Assembly: GCA_028023455.1 (NCBI GenBank) | Contig: JAQFVV010000553.1 | Location: 248,001-312,000, forward strand | Direction: 5' to 3' | Length of the DNA stretch: 64,000 bases | Source of the DNA: Epiperipatus broadwayi | Taxonomy: Eukaryota; Onychophora; Udeonychophora; Euonychophora; Peripatidae | Part shown: piece after piece, positions 55,401 through 64,000 of the stretch | Position numbering within the stretch: position 1 is the stretch's first letter | Layout of the letters: each line of letters opens with the position of its first letter | Program-made: the position numbers and the translations under genes | The notes under the pieces: model-generated | The model's input: only the letters and a program-made list of their open reading frames with translations | Database searches by the model: none | What the model was told of the DNA's origin: nothing

Positions 55401-57540
55401 TGATTTGATAGTGCTTATTCCCAAAAGAGGGTTATTGTATTGTATTTTTCAGTGATGATGATCACATTTATAAGCATTGAAAATCCCATGAGAGAGGATT
55501 GTGCTTTCCTGGTGCATCTTTCCTGTTTCCAGATACACTGTAGATAAGTTCCAGGTATCTTCGTTTCTGCCTCAAAGTTAGGTATTTTTGAAAGACACCA
55601 CATTCTTTTCTAGCTCTGAGGAGCCTAGTATCTTTATATTTTTTGCCTATCATTCATGATGACTTAATGCTAATTCCACCACAGTAGCTGATGTTGCATT
55701 TGTTTTAGATTTGTGATGACAAGATATGCTTGTTTGAGGAAATGTATTTCTTCAGGTAGTTGTAGTTAATTTAAGGCTCATAGGTATATCAATGTTTGAA
55801 TTGTGTTGCTATGATAGTTTTATCATGCACAAGCTAACCAACAATAAGTTATATTTAATTTAAAGTATGTTAGATATGCATATGGTATAAGTGGCAATTC
55901 ACACATACTAATTTAATATTTTCATCCAGAATTTCGCCGCTGGATTTGTAAGTTTGTTACATTATTAATTTTAAAACATTGAGGGAATAATTTTATGTGG
56001 ACTAAATTTATTTAAAAAAAAGTATAACTGATCTCTGATGAATGACTGTCCCATACACTTAATTTAGTTTAATTTTAATATTAGCTTAATCTGATTTAAA
56101 CATATCTAGCTATGACATTAGTTATATCCGTGAAACTAGTGATGATATTTTTCAAAAGTATTGCTGAATATGCTTATTCCAACTTAGCGTTTGTTAAGTT
56201 TAGGAGTATAAAATTAAGCTTAGAGTTTTCAATATAAACATAGTTTTGTGTGTTATTCTGATTATTAGATGACACCATAATATTAGAAATTAGTTTAATA
56301 AAGAAGAATAGTAGTGTGCTTATTAAGTACATATGATAATTAAAGTTTAAAGTATATTTTTTTGAGAAAAATCTAAATATTAAAAGAAAGTAACATTGAA
56401 TAACCTTTGTCTGTTATTAAGTGTATTAATGTAAATTAAATAAAACTGTTAAGAGTCCAAATACTTATATTAAGTCTTAGTGCGGTATTGGCAATGTTTG
56501 TATTCTATTACATTTGTAAACATTTCTTCTCGTTATTAATAAACCAAATTATTATTATTTCAAAAGTTTTGTTTTGTTTGTTTTGCTTTTATATGAAAAT
56601 ATATTATTGTCTTGGGTTCCAAGTTCACAAACTCTTAAAATTTTAAAGTTATTGAATCTTCAATTCAGAAATTTACAATTATATTCTAAGTTAATTAAAT
56701 ATAGTTGATACTGTCTTGAAAATTAAAAAAAAAGCTATGTTAAAGTAAATGATTCTCATATTGAATCACAAATACAGATAATTGCATTATAGCAGATACA
56801 TAATTAAATACTTAGTTAAAAGTTTATTTTTTTAAAATTATCAGTATATCTTTCAGACTAAAAATTATGCAATATCAGATTAACAATATTAGTACTTTAG
56901 AAGAATATTTTAATTAATATTATTTTAAAAGCTGCACCTTATCTTATATTCACTGCACATCATCTATCATCATCTTAAATCTTATATATTTAAAGAATTC
57001 TAATCCATTTGCATTTGAGGTCTTTAGTGGTTGTCTGTGAGTATGGAAAGGCATTAAAAGTACCCTTGCTCTTTTCTCTGCTCAAGTAATATCTTAGATA
57101 ATAGGCCATTATTAGTTAAATTTAAATTGATTCATTAAATTTTGTGAATTAATATTTGTTTTGTTTATTATTTTAAGATTGAACATCTTATAATTATTTT
57201 ATGGTCAGCTAAGATGTCACTTATTTATTTATTAATCACAGTAATTCTTTATTAGGCAACTTAACTTAAACATTAATTTTGCACAAGAGTTTTAGTTTTA
57301 AAATCCCTGAGGTTATTTACTCTTGTTGTTTAGTAAATATAATTCTGTAAGATAATCTTTTAAAGTAGAGTATCATTAATCTTATTCAGAGAGTGTATGA
57401 TTGATTGGTAGGATTAATATGGTAATTATGGATTAGTGATTTTTAAATAATCCTTGGTATGGTTTCGTATTAGATTATTATTAATATACTGTAGTCGTTA
57501 TAGTTCAGTGTTGGATTTGAGCTTTATTTGATTATACATC
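52496..57540. other. Long repeat-poor AT-rich region, no gene supported
   Basis: About 5 kb in which I recognise none of the families seen elsewhere in the window. Open frames of 133 codons (53488-53889, plus), 92 codons (52976-53254, minus) and 61-62 codons (55415-55653, minus) have no domain I can name and are AT-rich Lys/Ile/Leu chains. An AATAAA at 56539-56544 lies near the end of a T-rich stretch. An intron, a long non-coding RNA or plain intergenic DNA would all fit. Confidence 0.4.
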
Positions 57541-58145
57541 TCTCGATCATCATGTCTTTTCTTTAAATTTATTGTAACCCCACTGAGCCGAGTCGTTTAG
57601 AGACTCTCATTTATATTTCATTTCTTCTCATTTCAATTCTATTTCATCTCTTTTCATGTCATTTCTCATATCTTTCTATCATCTCAGCCATTTAAAACAT
57701 TCATTAAGAGTTTCTTCTATCATCTCATTTCATTTCTCTCTCCTTTATTTCATCTTCTTCTTACACCTCTCTTTCATATCTTTTCCATCATCTCATTTCT
57801 TCTCTCTCTCCATTATATATATCATTTCTATTACTTTTCATTTCTTTTCCCTCTCAATTCTTTTCTTTTCCATCATTTATCTTTCTTATTATCATTACCT
57901 CCATGTCATTATTAGCATTATCTCTCTCTCTTTCTTTCCCCCTCTCTCATTTCATTAGGATACAATTTATCTCTCTCTATATCTCCCTTATCATCTTCTC
58001 CCTTTTCCTTTCCACTTACCTTTCATCATCATCATTTTTACCTCCATTTCATAATTTTCTCCCTCTATTCTCATTTCATTTCTTTCTCTTTTATTTCTTT
58101 TTCTTCTTCTCTCTCTCTCTTTCTCTTTCTCTCACCCCCCTCTAA
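57541..58145. repeat. Pyrimidine-rich low-complexity tract
   Basis: TTTC/TCTC/CATTTC-rich on the plus strand for about 600 bases, ending in CTCTCTCTCTCTTTCTC and a C-run. The Ser/Leu/Phe-rich open frames follow from composition. Confidence 0.85.
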
Positions 58146-58154
58146 TTCTAGTAG

Positions 58155-58745
58155 ATTACAATATATATATATATTTGAAAATCAGGCACTCTTCACAAAC
58201 CTGGGAGCTTAATTGTAAGTAGAGAGGATTTGAACTCAGATTTTCAAACACCCTTCAACTATCCACACTATCTCATACAACTGATACACATGACCACACA
58301 CATATAGAAAAGATTTATAATCACCAATATATGTATTTCATGCTAAACCAGCACTCATCAGTTGGCCCAGATTATCATCTCTCACACATATATATAATCA
58401 ATGCTCAGTTTATATTAAGATAGCAAATCTTCATACTTCAATGGACAGGCTTCAATCCACTGCAACCTCCAACTTTTCAGCCATCCTATCATTGAAAATC
58501 TGATGATGAAAACTCAAATCCCATGCTGATGTGTGTGGTCATGTGTATCAGTTGTATGAGATAGTGTGGATAGTTGAAGGGTGCTTGAAAATCTGAGTTC
58601 AAATCCTCTATACTTATATATATATATATTGAATATCATTTATCTTTTTTATGGGTGTGGTCATGGGTATTGGTTGTATAAGATAGAGTGCAATGGCTGA
58701 AGGCAGCCTGAAAATCTGTGTTCAAAATCTCCTATATTAAATATC
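58155..58745. mobile_element. Family B retrozyme-like element with inverted tRNA-like ends
   Basis: Minus-orientation unit from 58168 to about 58531, then plus-orientation tRNA-like pieces at 58532-58612 (GTTGTATGAGATAGTGTGG, GAGTTCAAATCC) and 58655-58735. The hammerhead is at 58311-58376. The unit is nearly complete (about 365 of 475 bp). Confidence 0.65.
58311..58376 (-). ncRNA. Family B type I hammerhead ribozyme, core intact
   Basis: Minus strand: GAUAAUCUGGGCCAA, core CUGAUGA (complement of 58355-58361), stem II GUGCU/AGCAU (4 Watson-Crick pairs plus G-U), GAAA (complement of 58336-58339), UACAUAUA with AUA triplet, UUGGUGAUUAU. Inner stem I CCAA/UUGG and outer AUAAU/AUUAU are present. 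Among the most complete copies. Confidence 0.75.
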
Positions 58746-58859
58746 AACTTAGATGAAAAACTAATTATTTTAATGAGCTACTAAATAAATTCACAGCTTA
58801 TCAATAATGCAAAACTCAGAATATAAATCTACTTCATGAACAAAAAAATCTAAAACATT

Positions 58860-59835
58860 ACTAGGACAAATTATAAGCAAGATTCTCCAAAACAGTGTTC
58901 TTCAGCCCTTGGTCTGTGGACTGGCACTGGGCCACAGAAGTTTTCTGCTGGTCTGCGCTAGACTGGCAGGAAAGTTTGTAATAAAATTTTTCTCATCTCA
59001 TTTTTACCCAATTAAAAAAAAAGAAACAGAACGAAAACAAAATCTAATCAATCAATCATACATAAATTAATTTGCTTTTCTAGTTATCACAATGTTCATG
59101 GGAGGGGGGTGTAGAATTAAATTTTTTATTATTTTTCTAAAAAAAATTCAAATTAAAAAAAAAGTTTTTTATTATACAAACTCCATATTGATATAACTTC
59201 AGCTTATATATTTAACATTATTAAATACAGATATTACATTTATCATAATCATTGTCATGTAATTACACTAGCTGTGATATTTCCCAACATTCAGGTGAAT
59301 AACATTTTATTCTTGCATGTTTTAACAATGAAATAATAAATGTAGCAATGCAGGCACATTAATGAGAACGATTGTTATTGTACTGTTTTCTGTAGCAGCA
59401 TGACTGCGCAACTCGAGAAAGAGTGTTCAGCATATGAAGGTAAGCAACACCATTACAATACACAGTAACTAGTGTGTTGTTTTGGTCAGTTATAACAATT
59501 ATGCTCATCTAAGGCTAAGCAGTTTACATCTTTAAGAAAAGTTATCTGTAGACTTCTGCCAGTCCACAAAATCTTATCCTTATTTTTGCCGGTCCACAGG
59601 TGTGAAAAGTTTGAAGACCATTGTTCCAAAAGTCATTTAAATAAACCTGTATATAACACCTTTTATTATATCAATTCTAGTCTATTTTATCAGATAAAAG
59701 ATTACAAGTTTTAGCTGACTTTTCAGTTGTTATATAATAAATTAGCTTAGTTATATATTCGAACTTGTTTGCCTTATAAAATAGGTTCAAGGTTTTAGGT
59801 AAGCTAAAAAATTATTTATATGCTTATTAAAGTAT
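58860..59835. repeat. Family E repeat split by an hAT element
   Basis: AAATTATAAGCAAGATTCTCC on the left and GTCATTTAAATAAACCTG with TTTTATTATATCAATTCTAG on the right are the two halves of one family E copy; compare 51440-51530. Confidence 0.65.
58885..59631. mobile_element. Non-autonomous hAT-type DNA transposon with 8-bp target duplication
   Basis: The element covers 58893-59623 (731 bp). The left end is CAGTGTTCTTCA and the complement of the right end CAATGGTCTTCA. Both have subterminal GTGGAC.GGCA motifs (TCTGTGGACTGGCA and CTGTGGACCGGCA). CTCCAAAA (58885-58892) and TTCCAAAA (59624-59631) are the 8-bp target duplication, matching at 7 of 8. No transposase frame is present. Eight-base duplications and these ends are diagnostic of hAT. 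Confidence 0.88.
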
Positions 59836-59839
59836 TAAA

Positions 59840-60115
59840 CCATCAAACATCACATGATCACCATTTTTTATGCTTACACAAGCTGTTTTCACAGAGGCAA
59901 AACTCTCACTACAGTAGAACCACTCAGTGCAAGCCAGAATAATCAATGGATGCAGGAAGCCAAAAGCTCGAAACTAGTCTGGGAATATTGGATGAGTAGG
60001 CACTAGATAGGGATTTTGTGCACAAACCTTCTTGCATCCATTGACTACTCTGACTTGCAATGAGTGGCGCTACTGTATGGACAGTTTTGTTCATTAAAAT
60101 AATTAGTATTTCATT
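59840..60115. mobile_element. Family A retroposon with ribozyme 5' half deleted
   Basis: Tail-first left end (ACATCACATGATCACCATTT, TATGCTTACACAAGCTG), arms AGGCAAAACTCTCACTACAG and TACTGTATGGACAGTTTTG. In the middle only CGAAACTAGTCTGGGAATATTGG (59966-59988) remains of the ribozyme: GAAA, stem III, GUC and the 3' strand of stem I. The core and stem II were lost in a deletion that joins directly to the left arm. Confidence 0.65.
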
Positions 60116-60435
60116 AAAATATAAGATATGACTTATTTTAAGCATTACATATTTGATAAGTTGTAAAATTATTTATGTGCTCATTTAAATAAATAGTATT
60201 TCATTACCATGTTGTATAGTGACTTATTGTGAAGCATAAATACATTACCTTATCGAATTAAATAGTTTAGTTACAGTTCTTCAAAAATTTATTAAAAAGT
60301 AAAATAATAAAACACATATAATACCAAAGGCAAAACTCTCCATACAGTAGTGCCACCTTGTGCTAAGCAGAGTAATCAATGGATGCCAGAAGAAACTTGT
60401 GTATAAAATCCCTATCTAGTGCCTACCCATTCAAT

Positions 60436-60480
60436 ATTCCCAGACTAGTTTCTGGCTTGTGGCCATCATCAGTGAGGAGT
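60436..60480 (-). ncRNA. Family A type I hammerhead ribozyme, core fully intact
   Basis: Minus strand: inner stem I UCCUCA with UGGGAA (5 of 6 positions counting G-U), outer stem I AUCCAA with UUGAAU (5 of 6), core CUGAUGA (complement of 60466-60472), stem II UGGC/GCCA (4 perfect pairs, CACAA loop), GAAA, C, UA loop, GUC triplet (complement of 60443-60445). Every invariant base is present. Predicted to cleave after the C of GUC. Confidence 0.85.
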
Positions 60481-60512
60481 CTTGGATCTGAGAGCACTGC
60501 ACCTAGATCTTA

Positions 60513-60560
60513 GGCTCCTCACTGATGATAGCCACAAGCCAGAAACTAGTCTGGGGATAT
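60513..60560 (+). ncRNA. Family A type I hammerhead ribozyme, core fully intact
   Basis: Stem I CUCCUCA with UGGGGAU, core CUGAUGA (60522-60528), stem II UAGC/GCCA (one A-C mismatch), GAAA (60542-60545), CUA, GUC (60549-60551). Predicted cleavage after 60551. The outer stem I partner is changed here because the palindrome centre is close by. Confidence 0.82.
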
Positions 60561-60722
60561 TGGATGAGTACACACTAGATAGGAATTTTATGCACAAGCC
60601 TTCTGGCATCCATTGATTACTCTGGTTAGCACAGGGTGGCAATTCTGTATGGAGAATTTTGCCTTTGTTTACAACAATTATGTGTTAGTATGAGATGGTG
60701 ATCATGTGACACATAATACCAA

Positions 60723-61070
60723 TGAGCATTGCCAATTGCTCAACAAGCTTTGTGATAAATGCTTAGCCAGAGAAAGCATTTAAAATATCTCTGTCAGGAA
60801 CCCCCCCACCTCTGACCAATGGTTTCATGCTTTGGCACTCCTCGGAGAGGCTCTAGGGCAGCTTCAGACACTAGATCTAAAAATATCAACCCAAGGCTAG
60901 CATTTATCTAAAAGTTATCTATTGAGAGGAAAATCTGAAATTTTCAGACACCTACATGTCTTCAAACCCAGCTATCCAACTCAAATAGTTATGAGGCTGA
61001 GAAAAACAGCCAAATCATATATTAGTAATCTTAGCAATATAACATTGCATAAGACTTAAAACAGAGACTA
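60723..61070. other. Anonymous sequence
   Basis: Begins with GAGCATTGCCAATTGCTCA, which recurs as the loop of the hairpin at 61077-61229. A C-run lies at 60801-60807. No gene. Confidence 0.4.
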
Positions 61071-61076
61071 TAAGTA

Positions 61077-61229
61077 GTCAAATAAAAAATAGTCATAGAT
61101 CACATGACCCCATTCTTTTAAGCTTGTAAGATGTAAACAATGAGCATTGCCAATTGCTCATTGTTTATATCTTACAACCTTAAAAGAATGGGGTTATGTG
61201 ATCTATGACACTATTTTTTTTATTTGACA
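61077..61229. repeat. Near-perfect long hairpin
   Basis: Arms of about 72 bases. The left has GTCAAATAAAAAATAGTCAT, AGATCACATGACCCCATTC and CTTGTAAGATGTAAACAATG; the right has the complement with few differences. The loop is TTGCCAA. There is no ribozyme core. It is probably a small fold-back or MITE-like element. The conserved loop is shared with 60723-60745. Confidence 0.75.
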
Positions 61230-61902
61230 TATACTACCAATCTTGGAAACTCCCACTTTTATTAACTATAATAGAGACATATTTTATCATGATATTGGCA
61301 TTTTTAACTGAAACACAGATATCATGATAACAGTTCATAAGTGAAACTTGCAAAAATGATTTATTCTCTTGTATCAAACGTATTTTATTCACTTTACAAA
61401 AATTGATTCACTTTTATCTAACTTTCATGTTGTTCTTTGCAAGTTATTAAAATGACTTCAGTAAGTATCTTGTGAATTGTTACTACTGTATACACACTTA
61501 GAGATTGGTTTTACATTAAAATTATTATATAATCTCAATGCTATAATACCATATAGAGTACAGTGAACATATATCAAATATCCAGGGGGAAATTAAAATT
61601 ATTAGTTATATCTTAACAATTCCACTGTTTAAATTAAATGGTGAAAATTTAAACAAATATTTAGGTTATTGGATTAACAATACTTTATATACAGTGTGTC
61701 CCAATGAAATGATAACTGATTTTTTTCTCCAAACTACCTGCTACACCAAGTTAGTGCATATCTTACATGATAATGTTCTGATATTCATCACAAAATTTTT
61801 AGGGTGCTAGTGTGGCTATATCATGAATATGATAGCGTGTTTCATACCCTAATCCATGTCAGAATGATGTGCTAACACTAAATTTTATTTTAAATTGGGT
61901 AG

Positions 61903-63084
61903 TACACCTGGGTCTCATTTTACACGATAGATAGGTTCCTCAGAAAACATGCGCAAACGAAATCGTGCAAAAATAGATGTAACTTAAATTGAAAAAGGGG
62001 GGATGCGGTCTGTGATTTTTCAAAATTCGCGTAAAAGCAAAGCACCAACGTAAAATTACTTTAAAATTAGCGCAAAAAAAAAAAAAATAAGGAAATAAAA
62101 TATGACTAATAAAAAATTTCAAATTTGAAAAAAATTGATACAAGACAAACTTTTTAAACTATTTTTTAAGCTATAATATTTAATTTTATTCAAAACAATA
62201 TGTATTTTTATGCATCCATTTTTTATACACGTTTTAATTATTATCGCTATTTATCAGTAAACAAGTTCATTTTGCAAACTGGTTTTTGATTCTTCACAGG
62301 AGGAAATACAACTAGCACCAACTTCACTCTCATGTGTGTTGTTTTCTGGTAACAACGTAATTAGTAATTAATCTTTGAGATGATGATTTTATTAATTGTT
62401 TATGAACACGATATCCAGACATACAACCATTTAGCTCTCGTTGGAATTTAAGAGCACGTTTGTGATTAGTGTCATTTATAAGAAAATAATTTGCCAACTG
62501 ATTAGAAAGTTGAAGACCTTCTCGAATCATTTTTGCAGTGAAAGGATCAGGTTCCACTTCTGTTTCATTATCTTTTTCTACATTTTCTTCTATATCTAAA
62601 CTTTTATTTTTGTTTTTAATTTTTTAATTTTCAATTCCATTTAAAAATCAAATTTCGTTTCACTGCTATTACTCACCTTTTAAAAATAAACTTGCAGACA
62701 CTAAATGATTAATAATTGATTACATTCTTTTTTAAAAAGCAAAAACAGAATGTGATTTAAAATGCAAAATTAACATGCACAATGTTTGAACAAATTTACA
62801 TTATAATCTTGTAAAATTTAATGTGTATACATAAAATGTGGAAATCATAATTTTAATTTCATTATTGCATAAAATCTTACTATTATAAAGCACTGAAAAT
62901 ATTGAAATTACTAAGATGAAAATCGAATTCCAATAATGTGCCATTACTTTCAATAGACATAAGTGTGTCAAATTTATTATTTAAAGTAATAGTGCATTAT
63001 CGGAGTTCGACTTCCGGTGAAACACGAATTGCGTAACTTCAAAATCGTGTTAAATAAGTCCGCGTAAAAAGAGACCCAGGTGTA
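61903..63084. mobile_element. Pogo/Tigger-like DNA transposon with TA target duplication
   Basis: Inverted ends CACCTGGGTCTC (61905) and GAGACCCAGGTG (ending 63082), flanked by TA on both sides (61903-61904, 63083-63084). Subterminal TTTTACACG and TTTTTACGCGG segments have the CG-containing style of Tigger ends. At 1178 bp it is shorter than an autonomous element and keeps only the end of the transposase. Confidence 0.8.
62327..62645 (-). pseudogene. Pogo/Tigger-like transposase C-terminal remnant
   Basis: The minus strand reads EEVEKD-like acidic residues, then EPDPFTAKMIREGLQLSNQL, NDTNHKRALKFQRELNGCMS and ending SSSQRLITNYV. The arrangement (helical segment, then an Ile-Thr-Asn/Asp-aromatic motif at the very end) resembles the C-terminus of pogo-family transposases. 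The DDE catalytic domain and the DNA-binding domain are gone. The family name rests mainly on the element's ends; the protein match is an inference. Confidence 0.45.
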
Positions 63085-63392
63085 CTTTTTAAAAATGTTT
63101 GAAATGGTTCAAACTATATATACCAGTGAAGTAATGAGATTGTAAGAATGTTTTCAAAGGGTTTGCAAGAATTCATAATTGCAGAGAAAACACTGAAGAT
63201 GATCAATAAAGTTATGAAATATCCTGTCACATTTCATGTTATAACCAGTCATCTAGACATAATAGGATTTTAAAATTTTTAGTGATAAATAATTAAATAA
63301 TATTATTATATAACGCGTCTTAATTCACAGATGGCGCTGCAGACAGTTAGAAGAGAGAAAAAAATCAATCATCTTTTCATTGGGGCATATTG

Positions 63393-64000
63393 ATTATATA
63401 TTCGAAACTACTAAATCAAAGAAAAAAAAAAGTTTTAAAAGTATAAATTAAAAGTTGAATAGATTTTAGAACTTTTAAAAACTTTATGCTGCAATATGCT
63501 AAAAGTTTCATTAAAATAAAATCGGTTGTCAGCAGAAAATGACTATGTTGATATTGATTGCTTAGTGAATGTTTAGGGGAATTAAAAACCTGCAAATTAT
63601 CTCCGTAAAAATTTAGCACCTAGTTCTAGAGACTAAAAAAAGTTAACCTTAACTTTTTTTTTTACAAAGTTTTTAATATCTCTTTTAGTTGTTTTATTAA
63701 TTTACTTTACGATTTTTCTATAATGTTAACCTTACGACTTTTTAATATTAACATTTTTATTATCATATGGATATTAAAGCAAAGAAAAATCTCTTCACGA
63801 GAAACGACGCTATTGGTTCATAGTAATTGAATAATGCTTTAAAGTAGGTTTTATAAGAAAAAAACTTACTTTTGTTATTATTAAACTGCAATTATTTTCT
63901 TTGTGAAAAACAGTGATATTTGAAATTATGTCTTCTGAAAAAATACATCTTCTTTACACGGAAGGAAATCAAATGAAGAACCATTTCTTGCAGTAAAAAT
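63393..64000. other. Anonymous AT-rich sequence
   Basis: No gene or repeat recognised. A minus-strand 67-codon frame (63416-63619) is not supported. Confidence 0.4.

Larger units (their letters stand above)
60312..60722. mobile_element. Family A retroposon with two head-to-head hammerheads
   Basis: ACACATATAATACCAA (60312-60327) and ACACATAATACCAA (60709-60722) frame a 381-bp element. It is a near-complete palindrome: AGGCAAAACTCTCCATACAG and CTGTATGGAGAATTTTGCCT at the ends, then matching GTGCCACC.TGTGCTAAGC and GATGCCAGAAG blocks, then one ribozyme on each strand with GCACTGCACC between them. The right end has the family tail. Whichever strand is transcribed, the RNA contains one hammerhead and can also fold into one long hairpin. 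Confidence 0.85.
61692..63392. mobile_element. Mariner-like DNA transposon, interrupted by a pogo/Tigger-like element
   Basis: Left end CAGTGTGTCCCAATGAAATG, complement of the right end CAATATGCCCCAATGAAAAG; both continue into TGATTTTTTTCTC. The subterminal GCAGCGCCATCT is shared with the mariner at 31789-32397. Without the nested element the mariner is about 520 bp and has no intact transposase. The left end is preceded by TA; the right flank is AT-rich but not an exact TA match. Confidence 0.75.

Noticed and set aside
57656-58145. Ser/Leu/Phe-rich open frames
   Set aside because: Composition artefact of the pyrimidine-rich tract.
58500-58520. Hammerhead at the CTGATGATGAAAA inside family B
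   Set aside because: CTGATGA is followed almost directly by GAAA with no room for stem II; chance match.

Overview
This window is AT-rich animal DNA made almost entirely of transposable elements and their remains. I found no host protein-coding gene that I can defend. Several non-LTR retrotransposon clades (L1/Tx1-like, CR1-like, RTE-like), a Penelope-like remnant, hAT, mariner and pogo/Tigger DNA transposons, tRNA-derived SINEs and a long tetranucleotide satellite point to an invertebrate, probably an arthropod or a similar metazoan. The species cannot be fixed from sequence alone. There is one 500-N assembly gap (12043-12542).

Layout. 1-5300: old dispersed repeats, an hAT-type element (2339-2693), fold-back repeats and a 348-bp tandem repeat. 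5320-12030: a nearly full-length but broken L1/Tx1-like LINE with a duplicated 5' region, an ORF1 with zinc knuckles, and an ORF2 (endonuclease, reverse transcriptase, Cys/His tail) split by frameshifts. 12543-25100: SINEs, fold-back repeats and ribozyme-bearing repeats. 25141-28110: tandem ribozyme repeats and a Penelope-like remnant. 31430-32400: RTE tail and a mariner. 33760-38190: a decayed CR1-like LINE whose ORF1 has PHD-like and SGNH-esterase-like parts. 38800-52500: more copies of the same families, a twin-primed RTE fragment and an ATCT satellite. 52500-57540: repeat-poor anonymous sequence. 57540-63400: pyrimidine-rich tract, ribozyme repeats, an hAT element inside an older repeat, and a pogo/Tigger-like element inside a mariner.

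The most interesting system is a set of at least four repeat families that carry type I hammerhead ribozyme motifs: a CUGANGA core, a stem-loop II, GAAA, a very short stem III, a NUH cleavage triplet and a complementary stem I. Family A is palindromic, often has 12-16 bp target-site duplications and lacks a poly-A tail. Family B occurs as direct head-to-tail units of about 475 bp (and a relative of about 345 bp) with a ribozyme in each unit, which is the arrangement described for retrozymes. Family C joins a tRNA-like head to a weaker hammerhead-like motif. Family G is a small inverted repeat with hammerhead-like arms. A truncated Penelope-like element at 26671-27407 carries the same kind of ribozyme and a 16-bp target duplication, so it is a reasonable candidate for the mobilising machinery. 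The motifs and duplications are read directly from the sequence; self-cleavage, circular RNA and Penelope-driven mobility are inferences.
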